A program made the translations under genes and the position numbers. The notes beneath the pieces are model-generated. The model did not search any database and was not told where the DNA came from. It saw only the letters and a list, made by a program, of their open reading frames with translations. Below are positions 1 through 14,100 of a DNA stretch of 64,000 bases, in pieces; position 1 is the first letter of the stretch; each line of letters opens with the position of its first letter. Source of the stretch: Acridotheres tristis (Eukaryota > Chordata > Aves > Passeriformes > Sturnidae); assembly GCA_037013685.1 (NCBI GenBank), contig CM072908.1:7577001-7641000 (forward strand), given 5' to 3'.

Positions 1-2010
1 TTTAAAAATGTTTTGTGTCATAAAAAAGGAGTGAAGAGGGAGAGGAGTGAGGAGAATCACAAAGCTAACAAAAAACCTATTGCCATTTTACGCTTTTGGT
101 ACTTCCAAACTGCCAAGACTGAATTTCTCCATGCAGTAACATGGAGAATATGTGGAAAAGACACCACGTTTTGTAGATCCAACAGATACATCCAGGAAAC
201 CTCGAGTTATAATAATTCTTATATCCCAGTACCAAATAATTTGCTAAAGAATGACAGCTATAAAACTAAAAAGCATTTTTGGTTATATATACATAAACCA
301 TCAAGTAAACGAAACTTTCTTAAAAATATCCAAACATTCAGAGAAGGGGGTTAATCCTAACAGAATTACAAATGTAAGGTAAGCAGTGAAATGTCTGTAA
401 ATAAGAGCTCAGAGTTCAGCAGCGGAGAGTTTCCATCTGCAGCCGGAATCACAGGATTGCTCCCCAGTGATACGCTTTCCAGAATGGCTCAAAACTCTTC
501 TTTCCCATGAAACCCTTTCAGGTGACCTCACTTCCCATGCCTGGGAGATGGTAATTTTTCTGCTCTCCTGACAGTTTCTGTCATAGTTCGTTTCTCCCCG
601 AAAACCTTGAAAAGTCCGGTGTCCTGTTTAGTGGCTATAAATCCATGTTTTCTCTCACGTTTCAAACCAGAAACCACCTCCTTTGCTCTGTTCTTTGCAT
701 CCTCTGTTGCTCCTCCAGCCTTTCTGCCAGAAATCGTTTTCCTGTTGTGCATCTTCTCAGACGTGGGCTGGGACCAGTGTTTGTCCTGTGATACCGCCAT
801 CACACGGTCATTTCTCCTGCGTCAGTAAGTGAGGTGGTTTCTAGTGTTCTCCTCAGCACCCACTGAACACCACTTGCCCTTTCCATCATCTTCAGGAGTT
901 GTTTCACATTGTTTATATCACATTCAGAGCACAGATCTCAATATTTCATCAAGATCCACTTTTCCAAACTCCAGGAAACTCAAGAACAGCTTTAATCACA
1001 ATACATTTTGGATATGTATCACCTCAAATGAGTCCCTCTGGCCATCAGTGCTGTGTGGATACAAGTGTATTCCCTGTGGAAATAGATTTTTTCAGCTGTT
1101 CCATATCGTTTTGAGCTCAGGCTGCCTAAACCTTTCCTGTGAGCTGGATGAAGTTCAGGGACAGGCAGGAGTGCAGGGCGTTCCCTGCTGGAGCAGTCAG
1201 TGGTACTACAATGACAAGGATTCAAATTAAAGCCAGACAGAGCCAACTTCTAGAAACTCAGTGCTGAAGAGTTACTTCATCTGCTCCTTCCCTGCTGCAT
1301 TTGTGGCTATCCCTGTTTTATCCCCCCTGCTCTGCACCCCAGCAAGGAGTGAGTGCCATGGGAACAGGGATTGTTTTAGGACTGGACCCCAGGCTGAGAA
1401 CACAAAACTCAGGGAGCTGAAATGAGCCAGCAGCCAAAACTCAGTTCTCTCGAGGCAGGTCCAATCCATCTGCTGCATGTTCTCCTCCTCAGCCCCTCGA
1501 GGATTCAGCTGCTCCAGCTGAGGTGTCCTGAGAAATGGCATTGTGTGGGTGAAGCCTTTTTCCCAGTGGGAGAATGTCTGAGGCTCTGTGAGTGCATGGG
1601 AGCTCAGGCTACGGAGCTCCCAGGTAATGATGCTGTGTGAAGGATTCTGACTCCCTCCTCTTCCAATTACATTCACAGATTTGCAAAAGGCAAACAGGGA
1701 GAAATGCAGCACAGAACAGGGATCTGAACACACACACATTTAAACAGACACCTACGGATCTGCTTCAAAATAAAAGCTGATATAAATATGAACATACTTA
1801 CATTCACTAAAGCATCTGAAACACTTTAGCATATAATGCAATAATAATATTCCTTATAAATACATGCAGATGATACAGTCCTTCCAAAAGAACGTGTGTA
1901 GAGGGCAGGATACCAAAACAAGGTGGGAGAGCATTTCTCTGCAGCACAGCATCCATTTGCAAGAAACATTGAGAAAAAAAATCTGTGGATTCTCTGTGCA
2001 GAATACCAAC
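1..2010. other. Downstream intron 24 (partial)
   Basis: This is intron sequence 3' of the last exon seen. I looked on the minus strand for the next MA3 exon (expected to begin near FSETLELADDM) and did not find it. Short ORFs here have no recognisable family. No CR1 tail is evident. Confidence 0.6.
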
Positions 2011-2183
2011 CCCTTGAAGAAATCCTGCTTGCTCAGCTTTCCCGACTGCACCAGCTGATGTAACAACTGGCCCATGTGATCCCTGGTGATCTGACTCCGC
2101 TCCAGCGTGGATTCCACGCCCACACGCACGAACACGGGCAGCAGGTTCTGGGCACTCAGCTCCTCCACACACTGCATGGCCTC
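2011..2183 (-). CDS. EIF4G3: EIF4G3 exon 24: MA3 domain, first helices
   Basis: Codes window residues 1257-1313 plus two bases, starting [12 protein letters not shown] and ending [15 protein letters not shown]. This is the first half of the MA3 domain, a HEAT-like eIF4A-binding module. The conserved [20 protein letters not shown] stretch is intact. The acceptor is ttccacag|GAGG. The donor is the least certain in the gene: AAGGG|gttggt keeps the family's K-G-F reading with a split Gly codon but is a poor consensus, while AAGGGGTTG|gtattc (exon start 2007) would add a Leu. Confidence 0.92.
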
Positions 2184-5100
2184 CTGTGGAACAACACACA
2201 TCAGTCAGCCCTCAGCTGAAAAGCAGCAAAAACATGGCACAGGAGTATTTCCTACTGTAACATTGGGGATTTTCGGTGAAATGAGTATTTAGTGAGGCTG
2301 CCAGGCAAAGTGCTGAATTAGGCTGTGGAACCTCATCACATAATAATAACAAAAACAACAGTAATAGCAATAATGGAATTTATACCACTCAGGTAAGAAT
2401 TTTAAAAATACATAACCACATCCCAGGGCTGATTGGTGAAATGGCAGGAGTTGTTTTCTTTTCACCAAAACACCTATTACTGCATCAAATGTCAAGCCAA
2501 GTCAAAAAGGTATCAGGTCAGATTTGTTACTGATTTGACCTGGCACAAGTGCCTGTGTTACAAACCCACAGCCCATCAAGCAGCAGAAAATAGCTGGGGA
2601 GCACTTGGAGGAAGATTTCCCCTTTCTAAAGCTCCCACTTTCTGACTTAAGCATTTTGCAACCTAAACAAAGAAAACACTCAGAGACTTTGAGAGGAGCT
2701 CTCAAAGTCCCACATCAAAAATCTCCATTGCCATCACAAGGGCCTTCCAGTGACCTTCTGGGTCCAGCCCACAGATCTCAGTGGCATTCCTGACCACAGG
2801 CACCTGCTCCGTGACTTGTTATGCCTTGAGTTACCAAGACCTGGCAGCCCCAGATGTGTTTCCTCAGGCCCTGTGTGGCTTTTTTCTGCAGGTCAGGAGC
2901 CCGGTGGTCCCAGGCTGTCACCAGGGTCACAGCTCAGCAGTTTGAGCTCATGGTCAGGTCAGACTGGGGATCAGCGACCTGCAAAGAGCCGTTCCTCTGC
3001 TCTACACAGCAGGAACTCACTCACGGGTGGCTGCAGGAACACCATTTCAAGCAGTTGGTCAGAGCTTTGGTGCACCTGAAGAAGAGCACCAAGAATCCCC
3101 CAGCACCAAGTAATGGCTGATGCAAACAAGCTGCCTCAATTCCATGGACTTTTAACCAGCCCTGCCCTGTCTAATGCAATTCAGGTCCATTTCCAGACAG
3201 CCACAGAAATACATCGCTGTATTTGCAAACAGGGAACTTACGTAGCCCCTTTACCACAGGCATCCAGAGGGAGCCTTTGGAGTCCATCATAAACAGGAAA
3301 AAGAGCAGAGACTCCTTGGCTCACCAGCCCCTGGATCCCAGGCCTGCTCACTGCCAATCAGAACAAGGTTTTTCCTCTCCAAACCAAGTATTTAATAATT
3401 TATCCCAATAACTAGATGTGAACCCTAAACAATCCACCATGAGAATATTCTTCTTTCCAATTATTAATTGGAAGTCCAATGAAATGGAAGCAGCAACTCT
3501 GCTTTTTAGGGTGCCAAACTAGCAACTCCCAAGTGCTGCCATTTCAAACTTGGCAGGTTTTAAAATTTATTTCAGTGAAAGATCAAATGAAGCAGCTTTG
3601 CAGCTAATGTAACACTTCTTGCAAACTCCCTGGACGAGCTAAAAAACCCATTTACAAGGGAAACAAAATTTCAACCTTTTAACTAGGAAGTGATGACAGC
3701 TGCTCAGTAATTTCCAGTGTTTATCAAAACTCCTCTGGAGTGGTTAGTTCAATATTTAGTATTTCTTTATCTGCCTCTAGATCAGAACAGCACATGCTTT
3801 GATAACTAAATGAAAACCTCTCTTTATTTTCCCACTAGCTTTTTTGCTTCCAAAATTGCTGGTATTATGTTGCTGCTCAGTGATTCACGACAGATACACA
3901 TCCATCTTGGTACTTAAAAAACACAGGCTGGGCTATTTTTCCTATTATCAGCAAGGCAGAAAACAAGCTTGGGAGGCAAGTGTCCTGAGAGTGCTCATGG
4001 AGCTGCTGCTGCTGCTGGCTCTGCCTGGCACCGCCACTTCCACTGCCCCAGTGTGGGCTGGGTGCTCACAGAGACACATCCTGGAGAGAAATCACTGCAG
4101 CTCTTCAGAGCTTTCTGTTAAGTGAGGTTTTCATCTTGCTTACCTTAAAATCATTAATATGCAAGAACTCATCAATTATAGATTTGCATTTTCTCTCTAT
4201 TTCTTCTTCTGATAGTGAAGACTTTTCTTGCACAGGAGCTGGGGGAGCTTCTGGCTTGGCTGGTGGAAATACAACAAAGAATATTTGGAAAAGGAAAATC
4301 AGCATTTTAGAGATGACATTCTGAAAACAGAAGTCACTAGGGCAGGTGTGTCCCCAGTCCCATCCTCAGGCACACGGTAGTTCTTTGGTGGGGCTTGGGG
4401 CAACCTGGGATAGGTGCCTGCCCACAGCAGGGGGTTGGAACTGGACAAGCTTTAACGTTCCTTCCAACTCAAACAATTCTGGGACTCTGTGATCCTTTCC
4501 TGGCTATTTTTCCCCCATACGAACTCCCAGTATTTCTGTAACTTGACCTTGCAGGATCACAGCTGGCAGTGGCACAGGTCGAACACCTTCAAAGCTCTGC
4601 ACCAACATTAAATAATAAAATGGGAGCTGTTGCAGCAAAGTTAAACTACGCTGACTGTGATGGGCAGCAGCCCAAGGCAATCTCCCAGTCACATCCCAAA
4701 ACCCTGGTCCCCATGGATTGTCTACAACATCCCGAAGCTTCAGGATAAGTCTGTGCTGTGGCAGTTGAGGTGTTTCCCTCGCTGCAGCAGTTTTCAGATG
4801 TTTCCCGGGAAGGAGCTGAACGCTGTCCTTGCTATAAAGGTTCTGTCCACTGGGAACATCACACTGTATCCCCATTTTCCCACTAACAGATAAGCCCAGG
4901 ATGACAGGAGGGAAAAGCAGGAGCTGCAGGACCGACAAGGTGACAGATGAGTCACCCTAGTGGGTGCCACCATCCTCTGCACCAGGGCCGGCTCAGAAGG
5001 AGGGCTGGCAACAACACGGTGCTAAAAAGCTGCTGTGCACCATCTGTCCCAGACCTAAATCCCTGCTCTGGCCCTGGGGAATGCTAGAAAAGGGTAGATA

Positions 5101-8100
5101 TGGCTTTACTGAGCACTGGAAAAGCATTCCTGAAGAACTGACACTGATCTGGGGGACTTTGTGCCCAGAAGCCAGCGGGACAGTGACAGAATAAGAAGAC
5201 AATGCCATGGGGTTGTGCTGGCACCTGCAGCCTTTCAACTCCACTGGATCCTACGGAGGAGCCTGTGAGAGGGATAAGCCCAGGCCTGCCTGACTCAGCT
5301 GTGTCACCCAGCTCTGGGAAGTGCATCGCAGCTGCAGCAGCCTGACAGTGCCCTGCACAGACACCTGTCACTGCTCCTGACAGATTCTCCCTTGTGCCTT
5401 TCCACGCATTCAGCAAGACTCCCCGAGCACAGAGAAGCCATTACCAGACTCCTTGGCTTTGTTCCTCTCGGCCTCGGTGCTGTTCCTGTCCATCTCCATG
5501 CCTCCTGTCAGCTGCTTCACTGTCTCCAGCATCTCCCTGCGCTGCTCCTCCTGGGCCTGGTTGTCCAGCAGCAGCTCCTTGCTGCTGCTGCCCCGGAGGA
5601 AGGTGTTGGGCCGGGACAGGGAAGGTGTCAGAGGTTTGTCATTCTTCTCCCTGCCTGTGCTCCCACGACTGCCAAAGAAGAACACGCTCAGAGGTTAGAA
5701 AAGGTACTCGAGGGCTTCACTGCAGGAAAAAAACACCCCCCAAGCCCCATAGGATTGTTGATTCCGTTTCTTACAGCTGTACCTACAACCAAAATTAATT
5801 CAATTTCAGGGATGCACAAACATAAATACCCAGAGTGGACAGGCATAGCTAATGCTTCCTAGAGAACATATGGAAAGGCAATGCTCTACAGCACCCATTT
5901 TATACATGGAATAATGAATTTTATAACACAAGGACTCTGTTCCACTTTGAAATGGTGTGAGAGTTTTAGATTAGATGTAACAAAGAAATTCCTCCCTGTG
6001 AGGGGTGTGAGGCCCCTGGCACAGGGTGCCCAGAGCAGCTGTGGCTGCCCCATCCCTGGCAGTGTTCAAGGCCAGGTTGGATGGGGCTTGGAGCAACCTG
6101 GGATAGTGAAAGGTGTGCCTGCCCATGGCAGGAGGTGGGAATCAGTGATATTTCAACTCTCTTCAACCCAAAACATTCTGTGATTCCATGAGAGTTGTAT
6201 TTTTTACCCATTCATTGAAAAATACTTCCCAAACAGTGAAGGCTCCCAACCACAGGTGACAATGATATGTCCTATTAATTACTGAGTTAATGAGTAAGGT
6301 GGGCAAAATTATGCCAAAATGGAATAATTTCCAGGTAAGTCTAAGTTTTGCTCTAAATTGGAGGGAAAACATTAGAGGCACAACCCAGGAAAACACTCCA
6401 GCAGCTTGTGTGCACTAGAAGGAAGATCAAGTGACATTTTAAATGAACTACACATTTATAAACCGTGTCTAGAGTTATTAAATTATTGAGGGTTAATACA
6501 TGTTTCATGCTTCAAGCTGGAGTGGTTGTAGCCCCGAAGGAATTGGAGTGAGAGGCTCTCCAGTTTTTGTTCGATGCAGGAGCACGGGCAGGTCACACCT
6601 GCTGGGAAGGGTCGGACATGGTTTTATGCTGCATTTCTGTCAGGTTTTAGGTGTGTTCTCCTGGATAAATAAACCTACTGACCTGGCTGAATTCACAGCC
6701 ATTAAATCCAACCTATTTATTACCACATTTTATCTGAAGAGTTTTTATTCTGTTAAACACAACTGACCTTGGCTGAAGGGTGAAGTGGAAATGAAAACAT
6801 TCATCAAAATGGTTTTAAAAATTAATTCCACATCTCTCCTATGATATTATAAAATATAGGTGTGTTTGAAGCTAACTCAGAGGGGGAAAAAGGACCCAGC
6901 CATTCCTGGAAAAGCAAGGAATTCTCTTCTTTCTGATTGCTGGTGCCCAGAGGAGCAGGTGCAAAGTGCAGCAGTGAAGAGCGATGGAGTGACACTCACC
7001 TCGTTAAGGCCCTGCGAGATTCTAGTTCTGAAGATGCAGATGAGGCAGATACTGGGGAGACTGGAGGCTGCAGGGCAGAAAATCTGTTCAGACTTGTGGC
7101 ACTTGGTCGCAAGGAGTCTGGAGATCGTGGAGACAACACAGAGCAGAGCAACAAGGTCAGGACTGCTGATACTTCAGCATCACTGAGCAGTTCAGCCAGA
7201 GCTGTTTCAGAGCCACGGGGACAGAAGTGCAGGAGAAGGATAGTCCTGCCCCACTGTAACCCTTCTTGTCAGGAGGTCACATACAGGGGAAGGAGAAGAG
7301 GCTGAGCAGAGCCTTCACTGGGGGCTGCAGTTCCTCTCAAGGGGCAGCTCTGACTTCTGCTCTGTGAGCAGGGACAGGACTGAGAGAAAGGCTGGAGCTG
7401 TGTCAGGTTTAGGCTGCAGATCAGGAAAAGCTCTTCCCCAGAGGGTGCTGGCACTGCCCAGGCTCCCCAGGAAATGGGCAGGGCCCCGAGGCTGCCAGAG
7501 CTCCAGGTGCCTTTGGACAGGGTGGGATTGCTGGGCTGTCTGTGCAGGGACAGGGGTAGGACACTGATCCCTGTGTGTCCCTTCCAGCTGAGGATATTCC
7601 ATGATTCTATGAACCCCACCCAAACCTGCTCTTTGGCAGCAAAGCCAAGGGTCAGGGCCCATCCTGACTTACCCATCTCGCTTGCCTTGGCTCCACCACT
7701 GCTGCCTTTCCCCCAGCTGCCCAACTGGGCTTTAGGCACGAGCTGAATCTTCTCATCTATTGTGGGCTGTAAAACATGCCAGGACATACAATTACAAGTG
7801 CAAATCGTACAGTTTAATAATAAATGTGAGATAATCTGGCAATAATCCCAGTCTTGTGAACTCCAAAATACACTTTACATATTTTTGGAAGACCAAACTG
7901 TGGCCCAAGAAAGAGGACACAAACAACAAAGGGCATCACAAAGAGCCTCTTCCTAATGGCAGTGAGAGACATTCGCAGTGAGCAGGAGCTTCTTTTTATT
8001 GGGAATTCTGAAACTCAGGAAGGTGGAAAAGCTCAGTATATCCATATTTGAAAGATGTTTGTTTGTGATGTGCAAACCAGTTTCACTGTCCATCAACTCT

Positions 8101-11100
8101 CCAGTCATGGCTGGGAGGACCTGCAGGGCACCAAACAATCCAAAGAGCCTAGGATGACAACAGGTCCGGAACTTGGAGGGAAGAAGTCGTGTCTGGCAAG
8201 AAGAGAACACTGATTTTACAATGCTCAGTGGAGAATTTATTGACAAGGAGGTTGTGACCTCGCAGATCTCAGGGGAGCTCCTCTCTCCTTCCAAAGCAGC
8301 TGCTGTGGAACCAGCTCCATTTGCATGGAGCAAAGGAGAAGGGCTTTTCCCAGATGAGCTTTAAGCCCTGGCAGGAGGAGGCTGAACCTCTCCTGCTAAT
8401 GAAGTTTTGGAGACTGTTTTATGACTTTCAGAAGGAACAAATTGATTTGATCTGCAGAAGGGCTGCAGTCTGTCCAGGTCCTGCTTTACAGCTCTCCAAG
8501 AATCCAGGCACTGAGTGTAAGAATTCAGGGTGAGTGACATTAAGTGGGACAAGGGAATATTTAGAAGTCAATGATTTATGCAAAGGCCAGACTTTTCCTT
8601 GGCAAGAAAACCCAGAGCTGTTCTGATACAAAGGAGAAATCTCCAACTTGACCAACCTAAAGCCTGGAAAACTGTCCCAAATCTACCAGTCCAATGGTGA
8701 AATAACAGGAAGATGCTCATCTGGAGGATGAACATGAGAATTTATCACATACTGGGGGATGCAACCATGTCACCATGTTGAGAAACCTCTAAAAGCAGTC
8801 ACAGCTCTTTCCATTCTACTGGAGCCTCCTAAGTCTGGAGTGCTGCTGTTTGTGACACATCAAAGTGGATGTGGCCTCCCTGTTTTATTGAAGAGCAGCA
8901 TCAGAATAGAGTCTCAGGAACTTGAGGCAGCCCAGTACTTCCAGCAGGTGTTTGAGACCCCCAGGTGATGTGTTTGAGACCGATGGAGCATGCATCTCCA
9001 TGTCACACAATACTCTGGCTCGCATTTTCATCACTGAATAAAATGCAGATTTTCTGACTGTGAGAGCTTCTGGATTACTAAAAGGACACTGTGAACCTGA
9101 GAAAGAAAGTCTGCACACTTTCCCTCAGGACAAAACAGGAACATCCAGAAGATAACGAAGCTTGATTTACACACAGTATTAACTCTGAGGATTTAAAATG
9201 TCCCAACACCAAGTTTTGACTTGTACACACCGTCCCAGTCCTTCCTGGACTAACAGATGTTTTATTGCCCTGAAGGAGGCTTGTGCTGGCACCTACCTTG
9301 GTGATTTTAAGGAACTTGGTGGGGTCCAGCACTCTGCTGTTCTTTGCCCCCTGCACAGTGTTCCAGCCACCTTCGTCGACCCGTGGGACACCTGAGGATG
9401 ACAAACACAGCCACCCTCAGCTCATCCTGCTGCTCTGACTGGCAGGGTCCTGCTCAGGAACATCCTTCACACTGACATGATATAACCAGCCTGCTGCCTG
9501 TGCTCTCACAGAACAGCCTGGACATAACAGCTCTCACTCCTTTCAAGGGCTGCTTTTGGAAGGGATGGTTCCAGGCTGGATTTCTCTTCATTCCCGTGGC
9601 TGCTGCACATTCACGAGCTCAGGGAAGGAGCAGGTGAGGTACCTTCCCTGACTAGAACCTCACTCACCCCACAATTCCTGCAGCCCTTGGCTGGTCTGAC
9701 ACAGAAACCCTCAGGCACTCCCAGGTTCCTCATCTTCTCCTTTTCACTTTTAGGAAAGTCACTTGTCACTTTTAGGACAATTAAAGTCTACATGTATTTT
9801 CTTTACACCCTGTTTTCAAAGCACTTTCATTTGACAATCCTTAGTATTAAAGAATCCCAAAATTACTTTCTCCTTGCCCTGCTCTGTCCCAATCTTCATT
9901 TTCCCAGTCACTCCAAATTCATCTTCAGGTAGTGCCCTGAGGGCCAGGAGCAGTTTAAGGTGACGCCAAGACACTCCCTCACACAGAGTCAGCACCTCAT
10001 AACTTTAACAACTAAAGACAACACGGTTACTCCTGAAATGAGATATTTTTCTCTTGAAATGAGACTCTGCAGTGTATGAGAATGGATGGCAAGTCTGACT
10101 CCTAAGTAATAACTTGTTAGAACAGATTTCTGGCAGCCTGTCACAAAATCAAACATGGTTTGCATGAGTGGAAAGCTTAAGCACTGTTGGCCTGTGGTTG
10201 GTTATCTTCACCCATGAGATTTGCCCCTGGAAATCCCCAGAGTCAATCCATGGCAGATCTGTCCCTTTTCCAGCCTCTGCCTTATCAGGCCCCAATGCCC
10301 TTTGCTCATTACACTTAGGAAAAAAGCCCCACAGATTTTTTCCTTTTATGTGGGATTCCTTCTAAGGCCACTGGATGTGAAATGAGGAACAAGAGCAGCC
10401 AACTTGGCTTTTACTTTACCCGGTCTCCTCTTGTCTTTGGTCATGAGTTGTTGCACCTTCCTCTGTTCCTCCTGCTCTTCAATCTTGGCTTCCTTATGGA
10501 TCTGCTCGATGGTCTTGGGGCCCTGGTCTGCTCTCCGTGACACCCAGTTGCACTGGGGAAGAAGCAAAAAAAAAAAACCACATGCTCAGGGAAACTTCCA
10601 GGGGAGCATCAAACACAGGGAATTTGAACACTGGGAACAAGGCCTCATCCTCCCACCCTTGTCATGCCTTTGAGGGGCTGAAGAAAATCCTGTGGAGCTG
10701 GGACACATTATGGACATGGTTATCCCAGCACCAGAGAGCAGAGCCTTGTACTCAAGTACAGAGACTGCAGCGAAGACCTCACTGAATTCAGGACACATTA
10801 ACCCCCAGCCTGCACATTCCCAGGCTCTCTTTCAAAGTTCATAGGAAAGAGAAAAGCTGCTGTCACTCTGTTTATGACTGATACTCTTGGTGGGAGCCTT
10901 TTCTCCAAGCTTGAGGGAAAAAATTAAACCTTGAAAATAAAAATAAAGCAAGAAGTGACTGACTTTAAGTGGAGACAGTGCTTTGCACTCCAGGAATGGT
11001 GATGGCTGACACAGGAATCCTGCAGAGAGGAACTGTCACTCCAAAACCACTTTCCTCACTTGATGTGTCTTTTCAGCCATGCAGTGCTCAGACCTTTCCA

Positions 11101-14100
11101 GCCTTGGAATGACCACACTGTCCCTTATCTTGCTGCAGTCTCATTACAGCTCTCGGGGTAATTATCTACCTGCAGCCAAAATGGTGACTTCAGCCTCCAC
11201 ACAACCCAAACCAGCTCCCCTGGGGAGGGAATTACATGTGCTGGGAAGGTTTGTTCCACCCATGGTCACGTCTTCACCTGCACAGTGACGAACCCCCTTC
11301 AGCACATGTGTACTGACCACAGCACCAGGACAATGTGCAGACATTTCCTGGTTTTGAACAGCCACACTTTGGGGAGAAGGGGAACAGATCCCCCCCTAAC
11401 AACACTTAAGCCGTGAATCCCTGCTCTTGCACGAGAGCTTATCCAGCCTGGATATGGAAGGGAACATGACAGACTGGCACGAGAGCTAGGTGTCTTCACC
11501 TAGAGAAGGACTCAGGGACACCTTAGAGCCCCTTCCAGGGCCTAAAGGGGCTCCAGGAGAGCAGGAGAGGGAGCTGGGACAAGGGGGAATGGCTTCCCAC
11601 TGCCAGAGGGCAGGGTCAGATGGGATATTGGGAAGAAATTCTTTACTGTAAGGATTGGAGGCCCTGGCACAGGGTGTCCAGAGCAGCTGTGGCTGCCCCT
11701 GGATCCCTGGCAGTATGCAAATCCAAGCTGGAAGGGGCTTGGAGCACCCTAGGACAGTGGAAGCTGGCCCTGTCCATGGCCATGGAACGAGATGATCCTT
11801 AAGGTTCTTTCCAACCCAGACCAGTCTAGCCTTCCATGATTTCATGCTTTAACTCATTGGAGCTAGGACCTACCAGCCTTAGGTCTATTACATCCTGAAG
11901 CATGAACCGAATCCTTGAGGAGGTTTTCCTTTCTTTCACAATCTTCTCCATCTGATTAAAATACTGGTCCATGCGGGGCTAGAGTAGAAAAATATCATCA
12001 GCACATTGTGGAGAAAAATGAAAACACTCCCTTGAGGGGCACCCAGCAGGTCCCATATTCCAGGATTTTTGTGCCAGAAACATCAAGGACACAGGGCTGC
12101 TCCCCGGAGAGGTGATGCTGGGTCCTGTACACTCCTCCAGGTTGGATTTGAGGGTGCACAGGGCAGCATGTGCAGGAGATAAGGTGGAACTGTACAGGCA
12201 CACATTTTCTCTAGGTTTTTAATTACACAAACCATCTATACCCTCTGTATGTACAAGATAAACATTACATCCATTAAAAATATGTCTCAATCTGAGCTTC
12301 CCCTCCTCAAATCAGCTGTGTGCTCACCTCAGCCCAAGAAAAACTGGCTCAGGAAACAAAATGGGTACAAAACCAGCCTAAGACACATCATTCCATGGAT
12401 CATTCTCCAAGCTGAGCCAGGCCAGACTGAGCAGCAGCTCTGGGTCTCTCTGCAAGAACAGTTTAATGGGCTCAGCTGTGGGAAAAAAACCTACAAACTC
12501 CTCATTCAGAAAATTGTGATGTGGCAGAATCCCAATTGGTTCACATTAAGACATTAATTTAGATCAGCAGAAAAGCTCCTGTTAGGTCTAAATTTGGCTC
12601 ACCAAGCTCTAAAAAGCCTTTTTCTCAAAATAGGGCCTCTGGTTGTTTCAAACAAGAGTTTCAGAGCAGTTTCCTACTGTGCTTCCCACTCTCTTCACTA
12701 AAAACCAGCTAAACCCTTGTCCTTGTAGTTAAACAAACAAGAAAAAAATCCATTCAAATTTGTGTCTGGCCTTGCCTGGAAAGTTCCAGCTCTGGAACTA
12801 AATGTTTCCGAAGTTAGGGGTGGATGATGGTAAAACACTTCCACTGGACTTTGTTCAGAAATTTTAATTAAACTAACAGTTCAGCTTCAATAAAAACACG
12901 TAATAAAATGTCTATCGCATTAAGAAAGATTCGCTCAGTCTTGACAGAAATAACCAACCCCAAAGACAGGACAGAGGCATCTGGAATTGCTCCCTCACTC
13001 CATGCCCTGCCACGCCCCAGCTCGAGGGTGCAGAACCAGCAGAGCACCAAAATCTTGGCATTTACAGTGCTCAAAAAGTCCAGAACAGCATCCAGGCCTC
13101 ATCCAGCCTGACCTCAGCTTGGGAAGTCAGACCTGGTTTTCCTCCCAAAGCTCATGGAGAAACTGAATCCCACGCTGGTGCCACACTCACAACATGGGGT
13201 GTTTAGCCTGGGACTGCTGATAAACTTCGTTGTCTTGGTCAATGCTCACAGAACAGTCTGGGAAATTCCTTCTCCTTAAGGCTCAGGATTGATCTGCTGT
13301 GATCCCTGAGACCCAGCGAGTGGAGAGGGAACTCCCTGCCCGGGGCAGCTGAACACAATTAGCTCTGTTTGTTTCCAGAGCCGAGTCCCACTGATTCCTG
13401 GCAAAACCCTCTAGTTTTTCATCCCAAGCCTGGTTTTTGTGAAGGAGCAGCAGACTGTCTGTGCCAAGAGAAGCTCTTGGAGTGCGCAATGCTTCATGCT
13501 ACAGATATATTTGCTGGAAAATGGGGAAGAGGATGCAGCAGCGCTGGGTCTGCAGGACAGCTGCCACATCCCAGCACAACTGGAGACAAGGATGACACAA
13601 AACACAGGCACCCCCGAGGCTCAGGTAGGGGTTTGGACAGATTAATGAGGGTGTTTTATATTTAACCTGAACAACATATTTCATGGTGGCTTCTGTAGGA
13701 AACAAACCTTCAACTGGAAATATTAATGTTTTGGGAACTACAAAGAAAGAAGTACATTCAACTCAGAAAAAGTAAATGTTGAGCATTTCTGGAATGTGTG
13801 TTTGGATAAAATCTTTGGAAATAACAACTGGAGAACACTGTGGAAAATGATACAGAACCTATTACAGAGCAGGGAGCAAGGCCAGGTCATGAAGAAACAT
13901 CCACAGAGGAGTGGATGATTTCCTCATGCAGTATGGAAATTCCTGAAGAAAAAACAAATCTTCAAATAAAAACATCCCACACCCATTTTTCCAGCCCTGC
14001 CCAGAGAGCCTCATCCCTCGCTCTCATTCCTGCCCCACCTTTGCCTTCTCAAAGTCCAGGTCCTTGCCAATGGTCGTGAGCAGGCGGCAAAGGCACTCGA

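Noticed and set aside
1807..2010. Continuation of the MA3 reading frame beyond exon 24
   Set aside because: The sequence stops resembling EIF4G3 exactly at the proposed donor; this is intron read-through.
3995..4020. CTG trinucleotide run
   Set aside because: Only about five units, too short to call an expandable repeat.
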